64,000 nt of DNA, taken from Harmothoe impar (Eukaryota; Annelida; Polychaeta; Phyllodocida; Polynoidae). Of this stretch, positions 51,033 through 62,850 are shown one piece after another (the first letter of the stretch is position 1; the number at the start of each line of letters is the position of its first letter). The position numbers and the translations under genes are program-made. The notes beneath the pieces were generated by a model that saw only the letters and a program-made list of their open reading frames with translations, did not search any database and was not told where the DNA came from. The DNA lies in assembly GCA_947462335.1 (NCBI GenBank), contig OX381710.1, positions 59,094,842 to 59,158,841 of the forward strand, read 5' to 3'.

Positions 51033-53618
51033 CTCGTTCATTTTTATGTTAGTATGCATTCCAGCTGTCACTTCTAACGCTAACACCCTGAAACTGTACA
51101 TGTGCATTAAATGCAGAGCTGGTAATACGTATTTATAACTCTCCACATACTCTCTGAACTTCCCTTTCAAAATAACATCAAGAACATCAAGGGACGAGCT
51201 ACATGGTTTAGGAATGAGACTATAATGTCAACCTCCTGACGACTGGCCCCATTTGGGTGTCTTTGATGAAGAGGTTTTGTGAAAAGGGTTTTCATCTCTC
51301 CCGTGACAACTTGTACCACCATAGAACTCTAACTGCTGATCGTTTGGTAGCGGCCATCTTGTCCCTAACCAGCTAACATATATCGCTGGTACCAACAGAG
51401 AAGGGCATGCAGCACTCGGTGGGTGAGCGCTTTACAAGAACCTGTGAAAGATAACATCTTTAATAGTACACGTTAGTGCTCTCCCTCTTCGCTCTCACTG
51501 TCGCTGCTAAATTACATGTAACACGGCTATCATGACTGTGTTTAAATGTATTTCTGCATTAATGCAGGACCTGCTTCACCCCTACAGACACCGTCTGACA
51601 CTCCTGTCGAACCGGGAAATGCATGTTGTTTTAATTGATTACTCCAGGGCATCCTTACACTAATTACAAAGCCTGATAATTCCACAATGTTAATGAGCGG
51701 ACTGACATTGTTCACTGAGCTGGCACAACACACATCTTCTGGATGCCTTGTAACAGAGTGTCTAATTGGAATGGCAAAGGAACGGACAACAACTGATCCG
51801 CACAAAGTTGATCAGCATGGAAAATCTGAAACCCAACCCTACATCCCTTGGGAATTCTGCTAGATGAATAGTCTTCATACTATTATTTCATACCAATCAA
51901 GATACCGTCAATGTACTAATTTGCGCTTTCCGGGGTGCATTTAATCAGCTATTGCACATGCTGTCTGTCAGAAAATGTGTTATACTATTGAAAAAGGTTG
52001 CTCTAACAGTTTTACGAGTTGTTGATCAACAGGGTATGGGGCTCCTCTAGCCTCATCCCCTCAGTGCTGATCATTAAGATCTATTCAGAATAGTTTTGGA
52101 CATAAATAGATACAAATGAGCACACGGGCTTAAAAGAACATCTCAAGTAACAATATTTTTAATTTGGGGAAACTTAAAATAATAACGTGATACGCACACA
52201 GGGATTCTCAGAATCAGATTAACCGTTCCTCAGAGGAGCATTTGACGAGCCCCAATATGCTGTAAACATGCCCAATCTGTCTCTAACGAGTGACTGACAA
52301 TTTCCTTGTGTTAGTTGTGGGGCCAACACCGGGAGTCCAAACTCACACAATCATTAGATCGTTATTTCCTCAATTGCTTTTATAGCTTAACTTCGAGCGT
52401 GTGCTGATACCGATAGACCATCTTCTTACATCTGGGTGAGCAACAAGGGGAAGATACTGACTAACAGCTTAGAGAAGCACATGTAAATCCACCTGAAGAA
52501 ACCAAACTGACTCTGTAGGTTACAATAGAAATGCAGCAGCAAAGCACAGCAATTGTCACTTTAAGATTCAGCGAGGCCTCCCCCTCCTCCCATACACAAC
52601 CCCCCCCCCCCCCCTCCTCTGGGCAGGTTGCCGATTGAGGATACAGGCCATCGTCATCCATTGTGCCAGTTAAGTCGTCCTGTATGTACAGAGCAAACCC
52701 CATCTGACAGGTGCTAATAGACCTTTCTAGCTGGAAGCTGAGAACAGCTCTGCGCTTAGGCCTCCAGCAGGAGAGGGGTGTGTAAGGAGGTCTAGGGCTA
52801 TGACAATGTGTTTGGCATTTTACCTCAGCAATTTATAGAATCTTATGTATTTAATTACAGCTTATCACCTACCTACAGGAAGGTTGTTTGAAGAATGCTT
52901 TTATTGAGGCAGTCTGTTTTTTCGGGAGAAGCCCAAAGTACACACATCCGCTTATTGGCATGCTGCTTTCCCGGGGCGGCTTTACTACATGATACCGTCT
53001 ACCCTCAGACCATATGTGTCTTTATATTTTCAACTTAGTACAAGGGCCATTGCTCTTCAGCACCTCAAGTATTGCTCTTCGCCGTTTCCCGATACCCCTA
53101 CTTTTGGAGAGCCGACAGTTAATCCCAATTGAATGAACCACTAGTCATCTATCAATGTATCTGTTGCACTACGTGTAGCCCTTTGTATTTATTTGTTATT
53201 ATTTCACCAGGTGGGCCAATACAAGGAAAACAGCCTTTTCAAATGACAAAGAGATTTAGTATAAGACTGCGAGTTCGAGTTTAGTAATTGTCACTAGTTC
53301 AGGTACATGTATCATAACGTAAAAATACGACTTCCTCCAATGGAATGTCTGCATTGCGCCATTCTAATTGCAGAGATAATTATCATTAATTAACCATCGA
53401 ACTAATGAGTTATCAAATGCGAATGGGTCGAGCAATATTAACAATCTAGAAATTAAGGAATAGAATTAAGTTGGCCTTTGTGTCGAATAAAGAGGATCCC
53501 ATTCTGCAGATCATTACGGCAGGAACTAAACGTCTACAGAATGTTCAATGCTGATGATATTTGATAAGTAGGCAGCTTGAGACGTTATTGCTTTATTATG
53601 TAATTTACATGCATATAG
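51033..53618. other. Unannotated sequence
   Basis: No gene is recognised in about 2.6 kb. A C15 run lies near 52600-52614. Confidence 0.4.
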
Positions 53619-53625
53619 AACCCTT
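53619..53625. repeat. Target-site duplication, left (AACCCTT)
   Basis: Identical to 57502-57508 and directly outside the foldback element's terminal inverted repeat. Confidence 0.85.
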
Positions 53626-53955
53626 GTGGGGCCTTTATCCCTCAAATTGCCCTTATCCCTCAAAATGGGACCCTTTTGAGGGATAAAGGCCCTGTCGGGC
53701 CTTTATCCCTCAAAAATGGCGTTAAAGCTCAAAAGGCTTTATCCCTCAAAATATTTGCCTTTATCCCTCAAAAGCCTTTATCCCTCAAAACCTATACAAG
53801 TCCCAGCTGTAATTGCCTTTATCCCTCAAAACCTAAATGCTTGTCTCAGAAACCAATCTGCATTCAGATATTGACTTGCCTTTATCCCTCAAAACCTATA
53901 TGCTGGTCTCAGAAACCAATCTGCACTCAGATTTATACTTGCCTTTATCCCTCAA
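53626..53955. repeat. Left inverted arm of the foldback transposon
   Basis: Aligns with the reverse complement of 57172-57501 over its length, including GCGTTAAAGCTCAAAAG and TCCCAGCTGTAATTGCC, with only scattered differences. It contains its own small hairpins (CCCTTTTGAGGGATAAAGGC). Confidence 0.85.
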
Positions 53956-54565
53956 AACCTATATACTGGTCTCAGAAACCAATCTGCACTCAGATATTGA
54001 CTTGCCTTTATCCCTCAAAACCTATATACTGGTCTCAGGTACCAATCTGGTGTTGAATATAAACTTGCCTTTATCCCTCAAAACCTATATGCTGGTCTCA
54101 GAAACCAATCTGCACTCAGATATTGACTTGCCTTTATCCCTCAAAACCCATATACTGGTCTCAGAAACCAATCTGGTGCTGAATATAAACTTGCCTTTAT
54201 CCCTCAAAACCTATATGCTGGTCTCAGAAACCAATCTGCATTCAGATATTGACTTGCCTTTATCCCTCAAAACCTATATGCTGGTCTCAGAAACCAATCT
54301 ACACTCAGATATTGACTTGCCTTTATCCCTCAAAACCTATATGCTGGTCTCAGAAACCAATCTGCACTCAAATATTGACTTGCCTTTATCCCTCAAAACC
54401 TATATACTGGTCTCAGAAACCAATCTGGTGCTGAATATAAACTTGCCTTTATCCCTCAAAACCTATATGCTGGTCTCAGAAACCAATCTACACTCAGATA
54501 TTGACTTGCCTTTATCCCTCAAAACCTATATACTGGTCTCAGGTACAAATCTGGTGCTGAATATA
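53816..54565 (+). repeat. 63-bp tandem array, part 1
   Basis: The unit is TTTATCCCTCAAAACCTATA then TGCTGGTCTCAGAAACCAAT and a variable 3' part. Two versions (GCACTCAGATATTGACTTGC and GGTGCTGAATATAAACTTGC) often alternate. 63 is a multiple of three and the plus frame PLSLKTYMLVSETNLHSDID stays open to 54640; this is likely a by-product. Confidence 0.93.
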
Positions 54566-55298
54566 GGAAATATAAGAAGCAGGGCGGATTATATGAGTAA
54601 AGCGGAGAGAGAGAGAATACTCCCCCTGGTGGATCTTTGAGAACTATTCAGTAAGGACTGGTTGATCACCACACGCCCATTTGCTCCCTCTGTGGGGGAA
54701 GGACTGAACTGCTGTGTTCACTCACCAGGGGCACACTGGATATAGAGCAGAGGCCGGGGGAGCTCGCCCTCACAACCGCCACACCGCCGCTGCACACGCC
54801 TGCTCGCAGAGACACTGAGTTATGATTTCAGTTTGACTTTGGTTGACTTTGAACTTCACCATGGCTACGTCTGGTAAGGACATTAACTGCAAGGGTTGTC
54901 AATTCAGACACCCTAGGCCTGGTGGTTCGCTATGTACCTATGTCAGAGCAGCTGTGGAGGCGGCGGTGAAGGACGGTAAAGGGCGTGACGACGCCGGTGA
55001 GTACCTTTCAGCCATTATGGCTCCTTTAAAACTTAGCCCTGTCGACGCAAATATTCCCGACGTGGAGGAGCAGGGGGCATCTGTTTCTGATTTGTTGGAT
55101 GTTGTTGAGTCGCAGAGGAGGCAGATAGAACAGTTAGTTGAGAAGTTTTCAAAATTGTCGCCCACCCCGGCTACCGTGCCTCCAACTCCACCTGTTCCAC
55201 CTACTGACCCTGCTAATCCCACGACTGGTGCCACAGGAGGGTAGTTGTAGAACGGATTGCCTAAGTCTGAAGGGCCTGGGAGGGGGTCGGGACCTGGT
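54566..55298 (+). other. Foreign segment embedded in the array
   Basis: 733 bp unrelated to the array begin abruptly after GCTGAATATA and end abruptly before CTTGCCTTTATCC, replacing two bases of a unit. The segment is GC-richer, carries a CCACCGTCC-like leader and one frame with a good start context. No flanking duplication is visible, so capture by repair or template switching fits better than simple insertion. Confidence 0.75.
54861..55244 (+). CDS. Gag-like frame carried by the foldback transposon
   Basis: 127 residues from an ATG in strong context (CACCATGG); an upstream in-frame ATT at 54843 adds six residues but lacks such context. Early residues contain CKGCQFRHPRPGGSLC (C-x2-C-x3-H-x7-C), a possible zinc-binding motif. 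The middle is alanine-rich and helical. SDLLDVVESQRRQIEQLVEKFSKL looks like a short coiled coil. The end is Pro/Thr-rich (TPATVPPTPPVPPTDP) and stops at TAG. Small gag/ORF1 proteins of retroelements have this build, but I do not recognise the family and a host gene fragment is possible. It is surrounded by the 63-bp array. If the segment is a captured 5' region, the protein is probably truncated and not selected. Confidence 0.45.
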   Translation: MATSGKDINCKGCQFRHPRPGGSLCTYVRAAVEAAVKDGKGRDDAGEYLSAIMAPLKLSPVDANIPDVEEQGASVSDLLDVVESQRRQIEQLVEKFSKLSPTPATVPPTPPVPPTDPANPTTGATGG

Positions 55299-57171
55299 CT
55301 TGCCTTTATCCCTCAAAACCTATATACTGGTCTCAGAAACCAATCTGCACTCAGATATTGACTTCCTTTATCCCTCAAAACCTATATGCTGGTCTCAGGT
55401 ACCAATCTGCACTCAGATATTGACTTGCCTTTATCTCTCAAAACCTATATGCTGGTCTCAGAAACCAATCTGCACTCAGATATTGACTTGCCTTTATCCC
55501 TCAAACCCTATATACTGGTCTCAGGTACCAATCTGGTGCTGAATATAAACTTGCCTTTATCCCTCAAAACCTATATGCTGGTCTCAGAAACCAATCTACA
55601 CTCAGATATTGACTTGCCTTTATCCCTCAAAACCTATATACTGGTCTCAGAAACCAATCTGGTGCTGAATATAAACTTGCCTTTATCCCTCGAAACCTAT
55701 ATACTGGTCTCAGAAACCAATCTGCACTCAGATATTGACTTCCTTTATCCCTCAAAACCTATATGCTGGTCTCAGAAACCAATCTGCACTCAGATATTGA
55801 CTTGCCTTTATCTCTAAAAAACCTATATGCTGGTCTCAGAAACCAATCTGCACTCAGATATTGACTTGCCTTTATCCCTCAAAAACCTATATACTGGTCT
55901 CAGATACCAATCTGGTGTTGAATATAAACTTGCCTTTATCCCTCAAAACCTATACGCTGGTCTCAGAAACCAAACTGCATTCAGATATTGACTTGCCTTT
56001 ATCCCTCAAAACCTATATACTGGTCTCAGAAACCAATCTGGTGCTGAATATAAACTTGCCTTTATCCCTCAAAACCTTTATGCTGGTCTCAGAAACCAAT
56101 CTGCATTCAGATATTGACTTGCCTTTATCCCTCAAAACCTATATACTGGTCTCAGAAACCAATCTGGTGCTGAATATAAACTTGCCTTATCCCTCAAAAC
56201 CTATATGCTGGTCTCAGAAATCAATCTGCATTCAGATATTGACTTGCCTTTATCCCTCAAAACTTATATACTGGTCTCAGAAACCAATCTGCATTCAGAT
56301 ATTGACTTGCCCTTATCCCTCAAAACCTATATACTGGTCTTAAGTACCAATCTGGTGTTGAATTTAAACTTGCCTTTATCCCTCAAAACCCATATGCTGG
56401 TCTCAGAAACCAATCTACACTCAGATATTGACTTGCCTTCATCCCTCAAAACCTATATACTGGTCTCAGGTACCAATCTGGTGCTGAATATAAACTTGCC
56501 TTTATCCCTCAAAACCTATCTCTGGTCTCAGAAACCAATCTGCACTCAGATATTGACTTCCTTTATCCCTCAAAACCTATATACTGGTCTAAGAAACCAA
56601 TCTGCACTCAGATATTGATTTGCCTTTATCCCTCAAAACCTATATACTGTTCTCAGGTACCAACCTGGTGTTGAATATAAACTTGCCTTTATCCCTCAAA
56701 ACCTATATGCTGGTCTCAGAAACCAATCTGCTCTCAGATATTGACTCGCCTTTATCCCTCAAAACCTATATATGGTCTCAGGTACCAATTTGGTGTTGAA
56801 TATAAACGTGCCTTTATCCCTCTAAACCTATATGCTGGTCTCAGCAACCAATCTGCACTCAGATATTGACTTGCCTTTATCCCTCAAAACCTATATACTG
56901 GTCTCAGAAACCAATCTGCACTCAGATATTGACTTGCCTTTATCCCTCAAAACCTATATATATACTGGTCTCAGGTACCAATCTGGTGCTGAATATAAAC
57001 TTGCCTTTATCCCTCAAAACCTATATGCTCGTCGCGGAAACCATTCTGCATTCAGATATTGACTTGCCTTTATCCCTCAAAACCTATATGCTGGTCTCAG
57101 AAACCAATCTGCACTCACATATTGACTTGCCTTTATCCCTCAAAACCTATATACTGGTCTCAGAAACCAAT
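55299..57171 (+). repeat. 63-bp tandem array, part 2
   Basis: Same unit and orientation as part 1, continuing after the foreign segment. More units carry single-base deletions, so the open frame breaks repeatedly. Confidence 0.93.
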
Positions 57172-57501
57172 TTGAGGGATAAAGGCAAGTTTCTATTCAA
57201 CACCAGATTGGTACCTGAGACCAGTATATAGGTTTTGAGGGATAAAGGCAAGTCAATATGTGAGTGCAGATTGGTTTCTGAGACCAGTATATAGGTTTTG
57301 AGGGATAAAGGCAATTACAGCTGGGACTCGTATAGATTTTGAGGGATAAAGGCTTTTGAGGGATAAAGGCAAATATTTTGAGGGATAAAGGCTTTTGAGC
57401 TTTAACGCCATTTTTGAGGGATAAAGGCCCGACAGGGCCTTTATCCCTCAAAAGGGTCCCATTTTGAGGGATAAGGGCAATTTGAGGGATAAAGGCCCCA
57501 C
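57172..57501. repeat. Right inverted arm of the foldback transposon
   Basis: Inverse of the left arm. The switch of orientation occurs abruptly at about 57172 within a repeat unit (AACCAATTTGAGGGATAAAG). Confidence 0.85.
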
Positions 57502-57508
57502 AACCCTT
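57502..57508. repeat. Target-site duplication, right (AACCCTT)
   Basis: Directly follows the right terminal inverted repeat; identical to 53619-53625. Confidence 0.85.
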
Positions 57509-60500
57509 AATAAGATTTTGTTGATGATCTTTGATATATGTGACCGATCGAATAAACTAGTAGGTGTTGGCATGGGGGTTGCATGCAAAACATGATGATC
57601 AGTCGAGAGGGAAGAGGACAAAATTAGGGCCCGTACATGTACGTATAGGTCCAATAATGGTATAGTCATGTTTTCGGGTCATGGCTTTATGGAAACATTA
57701 TCCACTTTGCTACATTTAAGTAGCGTCCTAAAGTAATGATGTTATTTCATTATCTCTTCATATTTCCAGCACAGCAGAGGGATCCTCCTCTTTCCACAAG
57801 ATGTATTTGGAATGATTATAAAGGTGTTTCATTAAAATCCCTAAAACACCACCTTCAGTCATTCGCATCTCAAGGAACACAAAGGTAATGATAACTCAAC
57901 CTTCCTGATTGTACCACTCACTCCATCTTCTCCCATTTAAAGACTTGCTATGAGAATTGGCATTTAATCGTTCATCCACCTAATGACTTATAGATGTCTG
58001 ACTGATGCTGCAGCCAAACCTAAATAGAAAATATTCGTGCAACAAAGATCATGTGAGACAATATCAACATGGAATCCCAGGCTGTGGATTCAGGCTGTAA
58101 CTTTTTCACAGGAACGAAAACACTTGTTTGCTTCAACTACACGGCCAACTGCACCTTAAACACTATGAATATAATATTATAAACTATATCTTAAGATGAT
58201 TATGTCTCAGGGGACGCAGTAATATTCTGATAATGATATGAACATGTACATTTGTACAATATTAGGGTTTTAATTCTTTATGGCATGTATTGATATGGAA
58301 ATTGAAAAATAGTTATATAAGGGCTAATACTAGTAATAGGCCCAGTTAAAACGTAGTAAAGAGAGCACCTTCCTCGTGCTTGGTGTCTAAATTAGCAGTA
58401 ATCAATAATACTGATGAGTGAGCTTATCAAACCACTGATGAGGGACACTTGCTATGGAGAGGACATTGACCTGCTCTAAATATCCCTGCAGGTGCCGTCT
58501 GGTTAGGAGAGTGTATTAATCAATTAGTCATATATATACAGGATTTATGTGAATAGTATAGCACGCACTTTCACACTGTACATTTTAAAATGAGGGCTGT
58601 GCTACAATTAATCTGATAAACTATATTATTAATCCCCATTGTCTCAAAACAGAGTTAGTCTAATAATATAATTATTATGACTGCTCCTATATTATAAGCC
58701 GCACTGGCGATCTGACTTGCATACAAGCCATGGTTCTACGCTATAATTTATGGTATTATATATAGACACGGAACCATTTATAAGAATGACAAATATAAAA
58801 GGAGAATAATTACATACATAACTATGTATATTTTGGTTGTGTACATGAATTATAAAAATGAACATAAGCTCTTGTCAATTCGATTCCCTAAATCAAATAG
58901 ATTCGACCTTACACAGACTAATTGATGAAATAGAAAAGTATCTCCTGTGCGTCGTCTTTTCCCATTCTAGACTTGATGTGACCTTATCAACATGCAAGAC
59001 AAATACTGATGCTAGACAACCAGGAGTGTGCCGTATGCTGACCTCTGAGCAGCTCAGTCAGCATACAGCACGAGCAGCACGTGGAGGGGGTGGAGGCAGC
59101 ACCCCGTGATTGGCAGCCCGTGTAACACAGCGCCATGAGTCCCTCCACCATCAGCTAGTCACACCCTAGAACAAATGAAGCGCAGATCTTGGGTGGCACA
59201 AATGGAAACAAATGTAATTGTGGATGACGAGCGTGACTAGATTCAATTAAGATACCGCCTCACATGGCTGTTCACAGGGCCAGGGTTCTGGGGTGGCTCC
59301 GAGACTACCAGACTACAGGATAGTGTAGCAAAGGGTAGAATCTCTGCTTATTCTGATACAGAGGATAACTGACACTGAATTATCAATTTCTAATGCACGC
59401 TCTGTGATGCCAACATGGTAGATTCACCACTTTCGATCGGCCTGATCCATGTATTTCCAAGAGCTACCTTTAAGGTCTAACTGCTCCTAGAGGATTTTTG
59501 TCCATAGGCTTCAGAAATGAACCAGACTTTAGGCATTGCTCTGGAGAATAACACTCAAGATATCTTACAAGGCCATCAATTAGTTTATAGTATTTACTCC
59601 ATGATTTATCAGAGCAATCAGAATAAGCCTATTTCACCCTAAGACAGCCAAAATGCACCTTGAGTCAGCCATCGTACAGCCACTAGAGATATATATGGAG
59701 TTAATAATCTTTTCCTAAATTTTCATCGATGGCCCGACTGGCATGAATGCATGTAATATAATATAAATATGTTACAACTAATAGTAGAGAAGAAAACCAT
59801 GAAGAACAATCAAGGCAAAGTCCAAAGTCGGTGCTGTGTCTTAGGTGAATACAACTGCATCATGAGCTATCAATACCAGTATATTACGTGTATGAGCATT
59901 GAGAACTAAATTTAATATCATAGACATGCAGTATGTAGAATTAGTATAAAGTGCTATTGTATGTATTGGGGGCTCTGTCCCTACACCCCCTTTCCCCCCT
60001 ATTTTTGCTATTCACCCTTGCTATCCATACACTACACAATGAAGCCTGTTATTCTTAACCCTGAAGTAGAAGGGGGGATTCTGGGAGCTAGGGGGATTCG
60101 CAAGGGTATATATAAAGGGAGAGTTCTAAGGTAGTAATTCTGGTTGAGAGAATTCCGGGGGGATTCCAGAGAAGAGAATGCCATGGTTAATTTAGGGTGA
60201 ATTTGTGGCTGACTTAATAGGGCATAATGACATGCTACATACCTTACAAAATCAGACCTAAATGTAATTTATGAAATTAATTTTGCCCAAGTAAGTCATG
60301 ATTTATATGGTTAAGACGTAGATCCAGCTCTCAACATTAGTCAACATTATGTATGACAGGGACAAATAATTCTAATCAGCTACGAAAAAGTATGAACGGT
60401 GGAGACATTTTCATTTTCTCTTTAGACAGGTCAAACAGGGGTACTTCTGACTGGTTTTACAGTATGAAAAAGGAAGAAAATCTGAATGCAACATGTAGTA

Positions 60501-60576
60501 TGTACAGTTCAATTCTTAATTAAGTGGGAGTTTATTGTTACCAGATTCATAGTAAACTGGTAATTTCATGTCAATA
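57509..60576. other. Unannotated sequence
   Basis: About 3 kb with no recognised gene. 58702-58724 is an exact 23-bp match to 50123-50145 inside the 49.8-kb TIR element. Confidence 0.4.
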
Positions 60577-60636
60577 GTGGTCGACTCAAGGTATATATAT
60601 GTTTGACTCAGGGTGAACCTACCCTAAACGCCAGTT
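60577..60636 (+). repeat. Dispersed repeat end, copy 3 (GGTGAA-CTACCCTA family)
   Basis: Shares GTCGACTCAAGGTATATATA and the terminal GGGTGAACCTACCCTA with the copies at 13006 and 23929. Confidence 0.4.
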
Positions 60637-62139
60637 ACTTTTCATATCACTGCACTTTTATCCACCTTCATACCTTTAAACGTTGTGGGATGTTATATAA
60701 CGCAGGTTCGCCTCTGGGGTACATTAGCACAACACCATTATTATGAGGTTCTATTTTACTCCGCGTGATGTTGTGTCATGCTGGTCCACTTCTGGTATAA
60801 TGTGGGACTGTTAACCTTCTATGATGGTACTTCCTCTGGATGGCATGCTTTAGGAATGCTTAGATTGCCGACTGCATGTAGTGGGTGGCCAGTGTGAAGA
60901 GGGTGATTCGGGACCACTCGGGCTGTAGCAGATCTTTAATCATATTTACAGTGGCCAGACACTTGGTCAATATTGGCGCCATTTTTTCTGTCACGGACTG
61001 ATTACATGGCCTCTTGTGGGGTGAGTGGTAATGGCCATCTGACGAGGCCGTCAGGGGGTCAATAGAATTTGGACGCTACTTGTCACGTGTGTCATTAATA
61101 GAAGAAGCAGCCATCGGCTTATCACGGTACGGGCAGTATGAAGTGCTGCCTCACGACAGGTGTAAGGGCGGCAGTGGGATAGCTCAAGGGCTGAAGGTTT
61201 TAAGTATCATGTTGGCATGTACCATGAAATGGCTCAACTTATGAAGACTCTATGATATTCTTATAGTCATGAATAATTGACAAGTTGGACGTCGAATCTA
61301 CAGGCATGCATTCCAGACCCGATGCCGATGATTGTGCCTCAACACATATACCAAGTAGGTGGGTAGTCAGCTGTTCTTCTGTAAAAAGACATGGTATATC
61401 TGGATGCATATAACAACCCGGTGACAGTGTGTTGGTAGACCAGGATTAGACGTGGCATTGGCCCATTCATGACCGGCTCACCTTGCCTCTTGTAACCAAC
61501 TACAAAACTATGTAACAGAATACATTATCCCCACCCATGTTTTATATCTGTATTAAGGACGTCCACAACATGAAACTAGAGATCCCGCACACCACTTACA
61601 GTTAGGTTAGATGGCCCACACCTACCCCTTCCCTGCCACATCGGTTTTGGTCCGATCACGATAACATGCAAACCCCTCTCCCCAGGTCTGCTGTCTGGCA
61701 TATCAAACATGTCTACTTCGGTACAGCCACCATAGTTTTATGTTTCACCTTGGGGTGGAATTGGTAGACTAGCATCCATGCCACTGTTGTAATGCAGATT
61801 TTATTCCTCTTTTTATGTTTAATGTAAGTGGTTTCCAGTTGTCTATTCAGCATATTAGAAATCATTTCAAGAATGAACTACATCGCACTTCTCCTTAGTT
61901 CACATTTCTGTTAGTATGATTATCGAATGAAACAGCATATGATGAAAATGCTTATGTAACTTATCTCAGAAATTGGAATGGATTAGAGCACTTGATCATT
62001 TGAGCAATGTTGCTCTAAGTGCTTTATACAAAAATGAAAGATCCATAATTGTTTCCATAATATCAAATCCCGGCTGTCTATGGCCAGCTCTTTCCGGTTT
62101 TCATCCTGTCATTTGGCAGAGGTCAATTGGGTCAAGTTC
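60637..62139. other. Unannotated sequence
   Basis: No gene or repeat that I can support. Confidence 0.4.
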
Positions 62140-62215
62140 CCTTAAAGCCCCAGCTCTCCTATAAATAGGGCTGAGTACCTGTCCCGACTGCGCCCTGACT
62201 GTCGGTGGAGGGGTA
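62140..62215 (+). promoter_or_regulatory. TATA-bearing duplicated block, copy 1
   Basis: CTATAAATAG at 62159-62168 is followed by GCTGAGTACCTGTCCCGACT, placing a possible start about 30 bp downstream near CCCTGACTG. The block recurs at 62770-62850. The downstream sequence has only short frames, so any transcript is unidentified. Confidence 0.4.
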
Positions 62216-62488
62216 CCGAGACCTGCGGGTTTAACAAACCGGTGAGAACTATCCCCCCCCTCCATCGTCCCACAACAGCCGGAGCTCCCTCTCTAAACAT
62301 TTGTCTGAACCTAATCAATCATGTGACCTATAACTGATCCATCCAGCGTGACCAGTACGTTAATCGCTCTCCACGCATCATTGAGCATGGATGGCCTACC
62401 ATATGGCTGCCAATTGTTGTGGAAACCGGCTCTGATAGATGGACCAATAGCGTTCTCAGCTGCCTTCTGCTGGTGCTGTGGTAATTAC

Positions 62489-62576
62489 GGCCACCGTCCA
62501 CTGTGGAACTTCTGCCGACTTAGCCCATATATTTCCTATATAACTTCAGCTGATTAGACCCCAGTGGACGGTGGCC
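62489..62576. repeat. 15-bp perfect inverted repeat
   Basis: GGCCACCGTCCACTG at 62489-62503 and its inverse at 62562-62576 enclose 58 bp. Possible hairpin or small MITE remnant between the two promoter-like blocks. Confidence 0.7.
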
Positions 62577-62769
62577 CTTAGAGTGGATAGCGAATACACT
62601 GCTGCATTGTCAATAAAAGGGTCGGGTGGTTCTCCACCCATGTACTGAACTAGTGGATATGGGCAATCTTGGATTTTGATGTAGGCAGTCCACTTCGGAA
62701 GTGACATTAGTCTTTTTGTACCTATCCCGCTTTTATATTTAATGCATTTCGACTACAACGAAATGATCC

Positions 62770-62850
62770 CCTTTAAAGGCCCAGCGCCCCTATATATAGA
62801 GCTGAGTACCTGTCCCGACTGCACTCTGACTGTTACTGGACGTGCGGGTT
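62770..62850 (+). promoter_or_regulatory. TATA-bearing duplicated block, copy 2
   Basis: CTATATATAG at 62790-62799 followed by the same GCTGAGTACCTGTCCCGACT and then CTCTGACTG and GTGCGGGTTTAAC, as in copy 1 about 631 bp upstream. Confidence 0.4.

Larger units (their letters stand above)
53626..57501. mobile_element. 3.9-kb foldback transposon with internal 63-bp array
   Basis: The ends GTGGGGCCTTTATCCCTCAA (left) and its inverse at 57501 are perfect. They are flanked by the direct repeat AACCCTT at 53619-53625 and 57502-57508, a 7-bp target-site duplication. The inverted arms are about 330 bp, near-identical and themselves made of TTTATCCCTCAAAA words. Between them lie a long 63-bp tandem array in left-arm orientation and a 733-bp foreign segment. 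There is no transposase, so it is non-autonomous. A 7-bp duplication with long repetitive TIRs recalls Galileo-type foldback elements of the P superfamily, but that placement is inference. Confidence 0.88.

Noticed and set aside
53837..57451. Open frames reading LPLSLKTYILVSETN repeats
   Set aside because: Generated by the 63-bp tandem array; no domain and interrupted by single-base deletions in part 2.
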